From the NCBI GenBank assembly GCA_963931925.1, contig OZ007571.1:36267623-36331622 (forward strand): a stretch of 64,000 nt of DNA. The letters run 5' to 3'. This DNA comes from Onchidella celtica. Lineage: Eukaryota; Mollusca; Gastropoda; Systellommatophora; Onchidiidae. The notes beneath the pieces were generated by a model. It was given only the letters and a program-made list of their open reading frames with translations. It did no database searches and was not told where the DNA came from. The position numbers and the translations under genes are program-made. This document shows positions 19,367 through 31,775 of this stretch, piece by piece; position 1 is the first letter of the stretch; each line of letters begins with the position of its first letter.

Positions 19367-20802
19367 TTAAAGAACTTAAATAACGCCATGCCATTTAGGT
19401 AAATTATTCTAAAACCTATTGCATTTTATTCCATTATTTAATATTGTACTGTTATAACATTGTGATTTCAGGTCCTTTTTATTTTAGGTTATATGCAATT
19501 TGTATTAATATAACATTTTGGTTCAATTTCATATGGTGAGCTGATCATCCCATTGACCCGACGACACCGGCGAGGGACACCATTCACCTTAGAGATCTAC
19601 CTGTGACAGAAACACGACACAATTTTTTTGGGCTTGGAACGAGCTATGGATTGAGGACATCACGATCTGAATTCCTCAAAAGAAAGTTAAGTGAACCATC
19701 TGATTGTCAGTCTTGAGGAGGGCGAGGTACTTTCCGCTCTGTGTTTCCAGGCTTTTTTTCCTTTACTATATGTTTAGTTTAAGAGCGGGAGGTTGGTTGG
19801 GATCATAGTATAGCATATCTTCTTTGCCATTACGAAGGATATTGGAGTGCCTTGGTGGCTATTGATAACTCGGGGGGATTTGCTTCACTGTGAATAGTTC
19901 TATTAGGGATCCATTATTCGTATAGATTGTGGCGTTTCTCTTGCTTCCTCACATTTCTTTAGGAAGATGTCTCTCCTGTCTTTTTCTTAAACTTTCTGTA
20001 ATATAAGTTAGGACTTGTAGGGTCTGTTATCGTTCGTCTTTCTTGTGAGTTTAGCGTCCTGTTTAGTGTAATTCTTTTTTCCTTCCTTATAAACTTTAAA
20101 CTAGTATACTAACATTGCTATGTTTACAATATATGCCTGAGGTGTTTCACGTGCTAAAACCACGTTGAATTGTAATCTGGTATTGATATGTGAGAGAGAG
20201 AGAGATAATAAATTTTTGGTCACGTGCTAATTTCACCTCGAATATAGAGAGAATAATTTTGCAGTGGTAACAGAAGACACTGCGTGTGCGCGTTTTGAGA
20301 AGAGAGAGATATTTCAAATTTGTCGCGTTGAGAGAGAGATATATTTTTGATTCGTCGCATTGAGAGAGCGATACATTTTTGACAGTGATAACAGAGGACA
20401 CTGGTTCGTCGCGTTGAGACAGACATAAATTTTGAGAGTGATCACTCAAGACACTGATTTGTCGCATTAAAGGCGATACATATATATTTTATTGCAGTGG
20501 GAGCAACGGATAGACGGCACTGCCTTACTAGAATTCATATTCAGAGAGAGAGAGATAAAGTTTTTGCAGTGGAAGAGACACTGCCTGCAATTTACAGAGA
20601 GAGATAGAACGTTCTTTTCGCGAAGCAGTGGTAACATAGGACACTGAATTAATATTGAGAGAGAGTAACTGTTAGACATAATATAATTGATACCGCGATA
20701 TACTGTAACAGTAGGTAAATACTTACTAATTGTGCACACACTAGCGTGCCAGTGTTTTGATTCTATACGAATCTATACAGGTAACACATTTTAATACACA
20801 TT
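19367..20802 (+). other. Untranslated leader with degenerate GAGA repeats
   Basis: A 1.4-kb leader between the primer site and gag. From about 20145 to 20680 it is built of imperfect repeats roughly 50-70 bp long. Each has a GTCGCGTTGAGAGAGAGAT-like part, a T-rich part and a GCAGTGGTAACAGAAGACAC-like part. No protein family is evident. The repeats may fold or bind gag for packaging; that is inference. Confidence 0.6.
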
Positions 20803-22100
20803 ATGGCCGAGTTTCTGAAATACATTGACTCTGCCAAAGCTCTGGGTATACCAGAAGAAGAACGCGCCTCGTGGTGCGAACGACAAGTACAGCAGGACCG
20901 AGACCGTGAGGATCGGGTAGCAGCAAGAGAAAAAGAAAGAGAAAAAGAAGCAAGAGAGAGAGAAAAGGAAGAAAGAGAAAGAGAAAGAGAAAAAGAAAGA
21001 GAGAGAGAAAAGGAAAGAGAAAGAGAACGAGAAAAAGAAGCAAGAGAGAGAGAAAAAGAGGCTGTAGAGAGAGAAAAAAGGGAGCATGAACTCGCAATCA
21101 AGAAATTAGAGCGAGAATCGCTTATAGCCCCCACTGCTGCCAGCAATACATATGCTACAAAACCGAAGCTTCCGACGTTTAATGAAAAACTCGACCGGAT
21201 CGACGCATATTTGCATCGGTTCGAGCTACACGCTAAATGCGTCGGATGGCAGCAGGCGATGTACAGTTCATGCCTGTCTAATTTACTAACAGGTAAGGCT
21301 CTAGAAGTATTTCATAGCCTCAAAGTAGAGGATGCCAACGACTATGACAAGCTTAAAACAGCACTGCTTAAGCGATTCCAGCATACCGAGGATGGCTTTC
21401 ATCAGAGATTTCGCGCATGTAAACCTGAGCCATCTGAAAATTTCTCACCTTATGTGAATCGGCTGAAACATTACTTAGATCGCTGGATCGAACTCGCGAA
21501 CGTGACTACCGGAAATTATTTCCAACTTTATGATTTGGTCTTAAAAGACCAAATCTATACGGCATGTCATTCCGATTTGGTTGCCCACCTTAAAGAGAGG
21601 GCACCGACATCCTCTGAAGAAATCACATCGTGCGCGGAACGTTATGCGTCCGCACACCCAAATCGTCCTTTGGCAAAGCCTTCAACTACAGCACCGTGTT
21701 ATGCCAACGTGGGCAAAGGAGCGCCAACCGGAAACGATCGTTCAAGGCCGACTCGTCGTCAGGCCCCAAATCCGCGCTCTCAATCAGAGCCGCCTTTTTT
21801 TAGACAGAGGGATTTTCCGAATCGAAGTAATTTATCCCCGCGTCGAGGATACCAGAGCTATTCTTTTTACGAGCCTCGCCCATATTATCGTGGCAACTAT
21901 CCAGGCCAACAATATAACCGGCCTCAGGGACCGCCGCGACGAGTGCATTTTGATAATAATCATGATTATGATAGACCGCAGAGTCTTCCTTATCGTGGAA
22001 ACGATCCTCATCGTATTATGTGTTTTAGGTGTAATAGGGTAGGCCACATACAAAAATTTTGTAACGTGAAAATGGAAGCGGCAAATGCCTGCTCTGTGCA
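20803..22100 (+). CDS. gag: LTR element gag region
   Basis: Starts MAEFLKYIDSAKALG. Residues about 34-105 are an extreme Arg/Glu/Lys run (repeated EREREKER), almost certainly a long charged helix. A retrotransposon gag capsid domain follows (about 120-280; SCLSNLLTGKALEVFHSL, LLKRFQHTEDGFHQRFR). Next are an Arg/Pro/Tyr-rich linker and one zinc knuckle, CFRCNRVGHIQKFC, near residue 407 (about 22021). Gag packages the element RNA in a cytoplasmic particle. It continues into the protease in the same frame. Confidence 0.92.
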
Positions 22101-22189
22101 ATCTACACCCTATACAGATGTTGGTTATACTAATAAATCTTCATCGCAATCAAAGACTATTCCAGTCATGTCCGCCCTACATGAACTGG

Positions 22190-22500
22190 GTGAATTAACA
22201 TTTTACCAGGGCCGCGTGAACGCGATTCGCGCTTCCGTTCTACGTGACTCCGGATGCACGACTATCGGCGTTCGGCAGTCACTAGTCCGTCCAACACAAT
22301 TTTTGGATAAGGATGTAACTTGTATTACTTTTGGCGGATCTGTAGAGCGATTCCGTCTTGCAGAAGTTTATATTGATACACCTTTTCTCACAGGTATTGT
22401 TACCGCATGTGTACTGCCTAATCCGGTGGCTGATGTAATCATAGGGAATGTACCTCAAGTAAATAAGTTTCCTATCGGTAACTTGGAAATTTGGACTGAG
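22190..22500 (+). CDS. LTR element aspartic protease region
   Basis: RASVLRDSGCTTIGVRQSLV carries the Asp-Ser-Gly active-site triad. It is followed by the beta-strand-rich ITFGGSVERFRLAEVYIDTP and the second conserved block NPVADVIIGNVPQ. It processes the gag-pol product. It lies directly after the zinc knuckle and before integrase, in the usual place for the protease. Confidence 0.85.
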
Positions 22501-22639
22501 GATGAGAGTGTTGCTTGTGCGACAACACGCCTACAATCGAGTCGACGAGCAGACAGTGCATTAAGTAACCCTACTATTGAAGTAAACATAACGTCTGGTG
22601 CATTCCATGATGAGCAACAGTCAGACCCCACATTGAAAC

Positions 22640-23830
22640 ATTTGTTTACTAAAGTTGATCCTACCGCGCCGGATACCTCTAAGTTTCTTATTAAAGATGA
22701 CTTATTATATCGTAATTTTCGGAATAAGCGAGAGGCCGTTATGCAGCTTGTAGTACCAAGATCTTTTCGTCGCGACATTATTCGTCTCGCGCATGACACT
22801 TCCTTGGCGGGTCACCAAGGAAAGGCCAGAACTAAGTCTCGAATACTATCGCAATTTTTTTGGCCCAGTATTTACGCAGATGTAAACCGGTTCGTATCAA
22901 CATGTGACGTATGTCAGAGACGTACTCCTAAAGGGAGAGCATCGCGGGCTCCTCTGCAGGAGATGCCTATGGTCTCCAGACCATTTGAACGCGTTGCCGT
23001 AGATATAGTTGGGCCTCTACACAAGTCAGACAGAGGACATCGTTTTATACTTTCTGTCATTGACTACGCAACCCGTTGGCCAGAGGCCATTCCACTAAAA
23101 GACATTTCAGCCGATCATGTAGCTGAAGCCCTTATTACTGTTTTTTCGCGTCTTGGATTTCCGGTTGAAATTTTATCGGACAGAGGTCCACAGTTTACCT
23201 CTGAGCTTTTAAGAAAGTCTTGGAATTGGTCGGGATTAAACAAAGATTGACATCTCCATACCACCCACAGTCTAATGGCTGCTGTGAACGGTGGAATGCT
23301 ACCATGAAAGCTATGCTTGCGCGAGTTTCGGCCGACAAGCCGAGTGATTGGGATCGACAACTCCCCGCTATTCTCTTTGCATACCGAGAACTACCGAATG
23401 CATCGACGGGTTTTTCCCCCTTCGAATTATTGTATGGTCGCAAGCCGCGTGGTCCAATGGCCATACTCCGTGATTTATTCGCCGGATCAGACACCGACGA
23501 TAACGATACGCGGTCTGCATATCAATACGTTGTAGACTTGCGCCATCGAATTCTTAACGCATGTCAGCTCGCACAAAAATCTTCTGCGGCGCATGCGAGT
23601 CTTTATAAACTATATCGTGATCAAGGTAGCCGATTGCGAACCTTGGCCGTCGGAGACCAAACTCTTGTTCTCCTTCCGGAGACGAAAAATAAACTCCTTC
23701 TTACATGGAAGGGACCTTTTAAAGTCCTAAAGAGACTTTCTCGAGTAAATTATCTTATCAAGATTCGGGGACAGGACAAAGTCTTCCATATAAATATGTT
23801 AAAGCAGTACCTGTCCGACGATGATAATCG
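22640..23830 (+). CDS. LTR element integrase region (precedes RT)
   Basis: It begins with an HHCC zinc module (LAHDTSLAGHQGKARTKSRI .. CDVCQR). The rve core follows with acidic sites in VAVDIVGPLH, ILSDRGPQF and NGCCERWNATM, then a GPY/F-like module (LLLTWKGPFKVLKRLSRVNY .. KVFHINMLKQYL, about 23690-23815). It inserts the cDNA, producing 5-bp duplications. Its place upstream of reverse transcriptase is the striking feature of this element. Confidence 0.9.
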
Positions 23831-23949
23831 TCAGAATAATCGCCGAAATGTGGTTGCTCAGGCCAATGCGGCCTTAGTTTCAGTTGACGATGATGATCCT
23901 ATTAAGATAGAGCATTCAATCCCCGCACTTCGATCTTCTGAAAATACGT

Positions 23950-25346
23950 CGGATGTACATATAAATCCAGATCTGTCTGAATCGCAAAGACAAGATATAA
24001 GAGATTTGCTTAACGAGTTTACTACGGTCTTTACTGATCTACCAGGTAATACTTCATTGGTACAGCATGTTATAAGATTAAAGACGGATATACCCGTCTT
24101 TGTTAAACCATACCCGCGTCCGCTGCACGCACAAGAGACTATAATAACCGAGGTACGTAACATGTTTCACCTGGGAGTGATAGAGCGATCGACGAGCCCA
24201 TATAACTCACCCATCGTCTTAGTGAAAAAAAAAGATGATACAGTGCGTTTTTGTATTGACTATCGTAAACTTAATGAGGTTACGATATATGACGCTGAAC
24301 CGATTCCCAACCAGGAGAATCTTTTTGCGCAGTTAGCGAGAGCAACGATTTTTTCTAAAATTGACCTTTCCAAAGGCTATTGGCAAATTCCGCTTGATGA
24401 GAATAGCAAGCAATATACCGTTTTTCAGACCCCGTTGGGTCTTATGCAGTGGCGCTATATGCCTTTCGGATTAGTTACAGCCCCTGCCACTTTCGCGCGT
24501 ATGATGACAATATTGCTCCAGAATATGAATTCCGTGTTGTCGTATTTTGACGACATTTGTATTTATGAAACCAATTGGTCGGGCCACCTCGCAGCCCTAC
24601 GACAAGTTTTTATTGCTCTTCGTCGAGCTGGCCTTACGGCGAAACCCAGTAAAGTGTTTTTAGGATATAATGAAATTAATTTTCTGGGACATACAATTGC
24701 CCACGGCGTTCAGACTCCTGATGACAAGAAGATAACTACCATCTTAAAGCTCCAACCCCCTCGAACTAAGAAAGAAGTTCGTAGTTTATTGGGCTTTCTT
24801 AACTATTATAGGAAGTTCATTCCAAATTTTTCTTCGCTTACAGCTCCGTTGTCGGACCTCACAAGAAAGAATTTTCCTAATAAAGTGAAATGGACAACCG
24901 AATGTGCTGATACACTTCGTACCGTTCAACGATTGTTTTCGACTTCCCCCATTCTCATACTGCCAGATATAAACCAAATATTTATTGTCCGCACTGATGC
25001 GTCGGACAAGGGATTAGGAGCTGTGTTATTACAGGAACGAGACGATACCTTGCGGCCATGTCTATACGCCAGCCGCAAGTTGCTAGATAGGGAATGCCGC
25101 TATGCAATTATCGAGCGAGAGTGCCTCGCTATCATTTTTGCTGTAAACGCATTTTCGCGATATCTACTCATGTCCGAGTTTATAATTGAAACGGACCATC
25201 GTCCGTTGTTATTCTTGAAGGCTAACAGGGCTAAAAATGCTCGATTAACGAGGTGGAGTCTTGCACTCCAGGAATACCGGTTTGTTATCCGGGCTATCCC
25301 TGGCGGTGACAATTCCCAAGCTGATGTTTTGTCACGTCTAATTTAG
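23950..25346 (+). CDS. LTR element reverse transcriptase and RNase H
   Basis: The RT begins near DLLNEFTTVFTDLPG and shows the Ty3/gypsy blocks RFCIDYRKLNEVT, FSKIDLSKGYWQIPL, FGLVTAPATFARMM and the catalytic YFDD (24543-24554). The connection follows (FLNYYRKFIPNFSSL). RNase H follows with FIVRTDASDKGLGAVLLQ, the ERECLAI block and IETDHRPLLFL, ending ..DNSQADVLSRLI. The frame ends here, with no integrase downstream, unlike most gypsy elements. Confidence 0.93.
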
Positions 25347-26007
25347 TTTCCTATTAAAGAGTGTTGTGTCTTGTATTGGGGTTGGATAGTGCTTTTCCCC
25401 CTCAATTCTAGACGGTGGATGGATTCACATTTATCTTGTTCATTACTTTATGAACCAGTTTTACAATCCTTTTTTGTGAATATCCTCTTTCCACCAGCGT
25501 CATTCCGGACTGTGACCTGAACTTCTGACAAACCTGACGCCCTTGTCAGCGGGTCAATGAGATGGAGACATGGCAAACCAAGCTACCAGAGCTACTGCTG
25601 CCATTGGATACCACAGTATTTTAATTAACAATATATTGTTTGTGAATGTGTATATAAGCAGCAATTATGTGTGTTGACTAGATAATTATGAGCCTATTCC
25701 TTCAGTAAGGCCTGATTGTTTGATAATAGTTATACTTTAATTCAGCAGTATACAGTGATATACTCATTGCTATTATAAATGTTCATGAGAAGTTTGATTG
25801 TGTGCAGTAAGAATGTTTCGATAGACTAGATTCTATAGAACGTGGCATCAATAATTGTATGCTTTTTGTCCATCCAATATGCACGTTCTTAGTTAAATTT
25901 TTTCTTCTCAAGCTTAGGGCTCGCTTTTCTACAGTAGTACTTAAGCCCCTACCACAATAACTTTGGGGTTTCTTGGATCCTATCCTGTAAATTTTTCTTA
26001 AAATTTC
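25347..26007 (+). other. LTR element 3' untranslated region
   Basis: About 660 bp between the RNase H stop and the polypurine tract. No envelope-like frame, signal peptide or transmembrane segment was found. One minus-strand frame of 81 codons is not recognisable. Confidence 0.6.
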
Positions 26008-26010
26008 CAC

Positions 26011-26022
26011 TGGGGTGGGGGA
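26011..26022 (+). promoter_or_regulatory. Polypurine tract
   Basis: TGGGGTGGGGGA lies immediately before the TG of the 3' LTR, the expected plus-strand primer site of an LTR retrotransposon. Confidence 0.85.
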
Positions 26023-27421
26023 TGTCAAGGTTAATACTATAATTGTTGTGCTGGGTCACGACTTGAAAAGACTTGTTTTTTTTCACGGTCTCGTTGATTA
26101 TAACCAGCGTAAATTGTCCTTGAACTGTTCTCGTGAACAGTTTGTTTTTGTAACACTTTTTCTTAGAGATGGAAAGAAAGTGGGGCAAGATAGAATAAAT
26201 GGATAAGTTAGGAGTGACAGTGCAATTCTCGACCCCGTGATTTTGATGAACTCTTACAAGGGAAGAGAAGGGGTGAATAAGGATAGATAGTTTAAGACGC
26301 TTAGTCGCGTTCAGAAATTCGTACATAAAACGTAGAAAGCATGAGGGTTAGAGATTTTAGTAATGGTTTTGACATTTTAATTTGACCTTGTCTGTTTCTA
26401 GTAAAAGGCCGTGACCAACTTCCATGCAGAATCTATTAATACTGCGAGCTGAGCTCGAATGGATGCACCAATCAAATCTAGGCATTTGGACGGTAATTTG
26501 CAGCTGGCCGCACAGTATAAAAGCGTAGCCATTCCTATGTTCATCACTCCATACAGAAAATTCCATCTGTGCAGGCGTCGGCGTGATTCTGCCAGAAGAA
26601 TCAGAAGACTGTTGTTTTTTATGTCTATGTCCATTATAGGCATTGAGATGAAGCCATGTGCTCGATTATGATTTACCCACTGCTGTTATCTGCTGCTCCC
26701 TGATTCCTTATCAGGGACCAAGTGTAAGTGTTTGTCTGTTGATTCAACAATGAACGAGGAGCGGACCATAATTTATCCAGTAGGACAGGATTGCCGCATA
26801 TGCTATAAGTGCTACCCAAGAATGCAAGACAAAGATGTATATTAACTTGCAACTAGATCTAGTATGAATGTTTGGCATACACATCTGTGAATTGGAATTG
26901 ATTTGTCTGGATGAGGCTGGGGATTGCCAGCCCATCCTAGAGTAGATCTAACTTAACTACGTCAGTTTATATTGACGAGCTTGATCCATTATAAGCGGTA
27001 GGCACAAATAGCTGAGATGACATTGTCGCCAGAGACATGAGTATATTGCTTGATAGATAGTAGGCAGACTATATCTGAGAGATAGATAATTAATACTTAA
27101 ATTGTGAGTGAGTCAGAATGATCTTAATCTTATAGGAATCTAGAGGAGACTTCTAGTGACATATTATTGAATTTTCATTTGATGCTGCTGATGTTGTCTT
27201 TTTAGTATGTAAGAGATATAGACAAAATTGTTAGGATATTTAAGGTAATTAAATTTGTGGCCCTGCAGGTCTGTTCATAAAACTTATTCAGATTGTTATT
27301 AGTGTGTGGCATGGTACGGAAGAGTAATTCATAAATACCTCTCGATTTTAAATGCAGTCATAAAGCCAATAATTCATAACACCCACTCTGTAACACTACC
27401 ACCCAGACCAGACCTGTAACA
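26023..27421 (+). repeat. 3' LTR
   Basis: 1399 bp, TGTCAAGG..CTGTAACA, nearly identical to the 5' LTR once the nested solo LTR is set aside. A TATAAAAG box is at 26516. The target duplication ATATT follows at 27422-27426. Confidence 0.94.
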
Positions 27422-27426
27422 ATATT

Positions 27427-28001
27427 GTTATACAGATGAGATGAGTGCCATTCATTTATACCAAGAAAACTGTGTAGAAATATTTGGAGTGTGCTTCAAG
27501 CTCGGAAGGAAATATTTTTATTATAGACTAGATCTCGGAGTGTCAGTCATGCCAAGAAAACTTTGTCGAAAGGCTAGATCTAGGCCTCTCACGCCTCGAG
27601 GATCGAACTAGAGCTGCTGCCGCTCACACAGCTAGGATTTGCTTGAAATTTTACATGTGCCTGCCCTTCGACCCGCAAAAGGTTCTCTTTTAGATTTGGA
27701 GTCTTGAAAAGGTGTGGAAGTATTTTTTTTAGTTTGCTTTATGCCGCTAACTGACTACCTCCGATCCTTCATTTTTTACGAACACAGTCATGAGTCCATG
27801 ACATCATCACTTCCTGAAAAATTCTCGGTGCGCACTACCTCGCACAATATACTAATAATATTATCCTATCTATCTGTTAATCGCCTATTTTATGTGGATT
27901 ACCCAAAGTGTCTCGACATCAATGTCTTTGTGCTGATTCCTTTCGGTCTTGATTGGTGAGCTTTGTTTTTTTTATCATTCGAAGAATGGGGCAGTTACTA
28001 G
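27427..28001 (+). repeat. R1 repeat, copy C, 3' part
   Basis: Resumes the repeat interrupted at 16638: GTTATACAGATGAGATGAGT .. to GAATGGGGCAGTTACTAG. It is more diverged from A and B than they are from each other, and shorter through the middle (the AATGCTCAAAGTAGTC part is missing). Confidence 0.85.
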
Positions 28002-28134
28002 TAACAATAAACCAGCTTGCAGATAAATGTAAGGGATAACAGTTGTACTAGTCTGTGTCAAAATGTCTACGAACGGTGCCCTCGACAATCTAAATCTCCA
28101 GCTCCGTACGATCCTATTTTCCCGCCTTTGCATC

Positions 28135-28290
28135 GATGCCAAAACATATGACTCGCCTGATGCCAGAATATTGGGCTTGCTCGATGCCAAAACATTGGGC
28201 TTGCTCGATGCCAAAACATTGGGCTTGCTCCATGCCAAAACATTGGGCTTGCTCCATGCCAAAACATTGGACTCGCTCGATGCCAAACCT
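28135..28290 (+). repeat. 24-bp minisatellite
   Basis: Six full 24-base units starting GATGCCAAAACATTGGGC, plus a partial seventh. Because 24 is a multiple of three, the plus-strand frame 28063-28350 repeats an eight-residue DAKTLGLL unit and stays open. Openness here is a by-product of the repeat. No flanking exon or domain supports a gene. Confidence 0.85.
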
Positions 28291-31200
28291 AACTTATCTA
28301 GACCACTAACAAACCTGCAACGTACATTTTCGAAACAGCCAAGACTTTAAACAATTACTTCTGTGTGATAGCCAGTTTAGTTAATCTTCTTGAGATATTG
28401 GGAAATACTTGTTAGATTGGTTCTCGTAACCCAAATCAATATTACATGTCCGTTGAAAGGAATAGAAATTAATGTCTACAATTTTTACCGCCTTGTTTGC
28501 TGTGTCAGCCAACGTTATATCGGGACACGAAGTCCGTGAAAGAAAAAAAATGCGTAGTGTCAAAAATACCCTCCGAAAAGCGTCCTCTCAATAGTCTCAT
28601 TCCCATGACCTTTTTTCTTCCAGCTAGCTCCCGGTGAGTTGGCATGGCAATAGAAAACAGACAAGCAAGGGGTCTTACTCTTTATTGGGGATAATAGGTT
28701 TTTTTTGTTACCGGTGTTCCGCTTGACGGCCAAGCCTGAATTGCTTGACCTGTTTGCTTGAGAAGAGAACGATAGTAGGAATCTATTTCAAACATACCAT
28801 TGTAACGTCATGCAATACCGCCCAACAAAGTGGTTCTTAAACTGAGGAAGGGATGGTTCATTTGACGATGAGGGATGGGGTAGGGATGGGGTTTCATCCC
28901 ATGAAGAAGAGGTGGAGGGTGGGGGGGGATACTATGAAGAAGGGGGTGGGGTGGGTGGGGCTCTCATGAAGAAGGAGGTGGGGGTCCCACTAAGGATAGG
29001 GAAATGTAGGTTTTCAATGCACAGACCGTTAAATAATGCACACTATGTATCATGCTATGTACACTACCATGACTCCAATTAAGTTTGGGTTTAATGGTGC
29101 GTGGGCACGATAGCAGCCACTTGGCGCCTTCCATAGTTGTTGTTTTTTTTGGGGGGGGGGGGGGTACTTTATTTAAACTTGATGCCCAGAAATTTCATCA
29201 CTTGAAATTTCACCAATAAAATTTAAAAGTTCCACATAATCTTTTTGATCTTTATGAAGTTTTCAATCCCAGGATCAATTATTCCTGGGATGTTGCGCAG
29301 CCGTATCTCTTAATTTTGACGTCATCGAATGTCTCAGTGACATTTCACGGGTCATGAGTAATCCGTGCTTAAAAGAAATCAAGGCAGCCATTTTAATTTA
29401 TTGATTCAGAGGAGTGGCCGCAAGCCCTATAGTCCCTCTCAACGCATTCGAAATGATTGGGGGTTACATTTTACTGTTCTGAGAAGCCTTCATATAAAAT
29501 CCTTACACGGTTAAAATTCACATAAGAGTCCGGTTTCAAGTTTATTTCATAGCCACTTTGTAAGAGTTTGGAATCATCAGGGACGTGTCACATCCATTCA
29601 GAGTAGCGTGTAGCGCGTTCTGCTCAAAGCTCAAAGGTAAGGTTTGATGGATTTGTAAGTTAGTGGTAAAGAGAATGGCACTGGCCACGTAGTTACATTC
29701 AAAATGGGGAGAGTATTATTAATTAAAATGTCACATGATATGGGGAATAATGTCGTTGAAGACAGACAAGTAGTCAACGCGTGAACTGGCTATAAATGGA
29801 TACTGAAATATTTGCCTTCATTACCTGGCCATACCAGGTTCCAGCGTGAGTTTGAGTTAGAGTTTGGGTTGAACAGCATCTCCGCACGATGACAGTCACT
29901 TTACGCAGTTGTAAAGAAAATGCTAACAGAATGACAAAAAATATCACTTTTATTTTCCTCGGGTGTTTTCTCAATTGTTCTTTTCATCTAAATAGTTTTA
30001 ATTTTCAAAACGGTTTGCACATTTTGTTTACATCTACTTCATGAAGCCAAGACAACTTCGAATTTTGTCCGCTCTTAAATGAAAATACGGCCAAAAATAA
30101 AATGTCTTTTAGTCTTTTGTCACTGGTGCTACTATTACATTTTGCTTCGTATGCGGAGCAGAAGTGTGCCAAAGTGTTTTTAAAGGGCCCAGTTAAATAG
30201 TTTTACCTCCCGTGATTTCAATATGAAAACATCGTGGGAAGTGAACGCCACGAGTTTTGTACGAGAGATCTCCAAAGACCTGAAAGTGAGCGAGTGAGCT
30301 GGGTTTTGCACTGTCACTAGGGTTACCATTCGTACCGAACTTGTGTTATTATTATTTCAATGTTCTGCACGAGTAAGGACGGTTGGTGTATACTTCAGTA
30401 CCACTGTGTCATTCGTCTATTTAACTACAACTGTTAGGGCTTTACATGTATCGGTTTGTCACTGATGCTACAGGGGAAAGCGGTAGCACCAGTGACACCC
30501 TTCTTAGTACCAGTGACAAAATCGATTGTTTGTTCAAAATGACTCTTAAAACTCGGCGATACAGTAGATCTCCATCTTTGTCTGCCAGCTTCGCCATATA
30601 CAGACAATGTCAAAAGTGACAAAGATAATAACAAAAGTGGAAACACAACTTCAGCAAATTAAAGGAAAAAAAACCAAAAGTAAAAAATATTCAAAAATGC
30701 TGAGCATATAGCTCCTTTCTATAAATGGCAGTTTTTCTCCATTGTAACACTTCACAGAACAACACTGTCTGCGGCTGCAAAAACAGGTAAGTGTGGCTAG
30801 AGAAAGGGTGCCGATGCGAGGAGGAAGAACACGTTTCGGTGCCGAAGAAAACGATTTTTGCAATTTCTTCTTGGCATGAGGAAATGCCATGTTGAAACAA
30901 TCGATCATGCACAGTGTGTTTTTCTGAACCCGCAATTCGCAAATGAAAACTTTAACAAACTGCTGAAACGTATGTCTTCGTGTGAAACACTTCAGGAGCT
31001 TCACATAGTATGCTTGAGTGCTGCCGACGCGATTCCGATGACATTCCTGAGAATTTCGTGCCTAATGTAAGAAGCGGTGGTGACTGCCTTCCCGTTAGCG
31101 GAGTCAAAATTGGGCAAAAAGAAAAGGTTGTATGTTGCGAAAGCCTGCGTGAGAAATAAAACCCAAACATTACAGAGCAAACTAAAGAGAAGACAGAAAA

Positions 31201-31775
31201 TACACAAAATTTTCGGCTTTCGCCTTTTTCAAGTGAAAAAAAAAACAGTATGAAAAAGTGAATGATTACATATCCACAACGCTACTTATGCCTAGTAGGA
31301 AGGCACAAGAGGAACATATGAATACTGTACTGCGCGCACACACTCACTTACATGGCTCTTATATATTTATACTACTTCTGATAGAAAATTCCCGAACCGA
31401 GCTGACTCGACAATGATACAGTAAGTTCGGTAGACCCACAAATCATCCAATCAGACAACAACACGTCATCGGGTGTCATCATCTTAAAGCCAACCTTGCG
31501 TAAATAACTTTCTCTGGAACAGTATGGAATGTACAAGTGAGAAGGGGTGAGAAAGGCTCGCCGATAGCGAGTGATCAACGAAAGGGGGCGAGAAAGGTGG
31601 GCCAGACGGGCCGAGCTCGGCTTTCGTCGCTGCCAATAACACACGGAAGGGGGAGAGAGATGGTGGCCTTCAGACGCTACAGGTGCGAATCTTTCTTCTC
31701 TTCAGCGCTGCCTCGGCCTGCTGCATAAGCATCTCTTCATACAGTGAGAGACCTTGTTTCACTAACTGCCTCTAG
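28291..31775. other. Long non-coding interval upstream of a possible exon
   Basis: No recognised gene. It contains GGGATGGGGT-type repeats at 28860-28990, a T/G run at 29137-29163, and an inverted pair of GTCACTGGTGCTAC at 30119-30132 and 30483-30496. Short open frames near 30650-31200 (for example plus 30858-31070) have mixed composition and no recognised domain. They could belong to the same decayed gene or element as the 31776 frame. Confidence 0.5.

Larger units (their letters stand above)
16639..27421 (+). mobile_element. Ty3/gypsy LTR retrotransposon, Gmr1-like order, near whole
   Basis: Both LTRs begin TGTCAAGG and end CTGTAACA, and the element is flanked by the 5-bp duplication ATATT. 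A candidate primer site follows the 5' LTR and a polypurine tract precedes the 3' LTR. Coding order is gag, protease, integrase, reverse transcriptase, RNase H. Integrase before RT is unusual for Ty3/gypsy and defines the Gmr1-like group. The two LTRs look nearly identical by eye, which points to a very recent insertion. The coding part looks near whole with at most about one break. A reverse-oriented solo LTR of the same family sits in the 5' LTR. Confidence 0.93.

Noticed and set aside
20763-21146. Minus-strand Ser/Leu/Phe-rich frames
   Set aside because: Antisense shadows of the Arg/Glu/Lys run in gag.
25347-26007. Envelope gene in the LTR element
   Set aside because: No signal peptide, transmembrane segment or frame of adequate length between RNase H and the polypurine tract.
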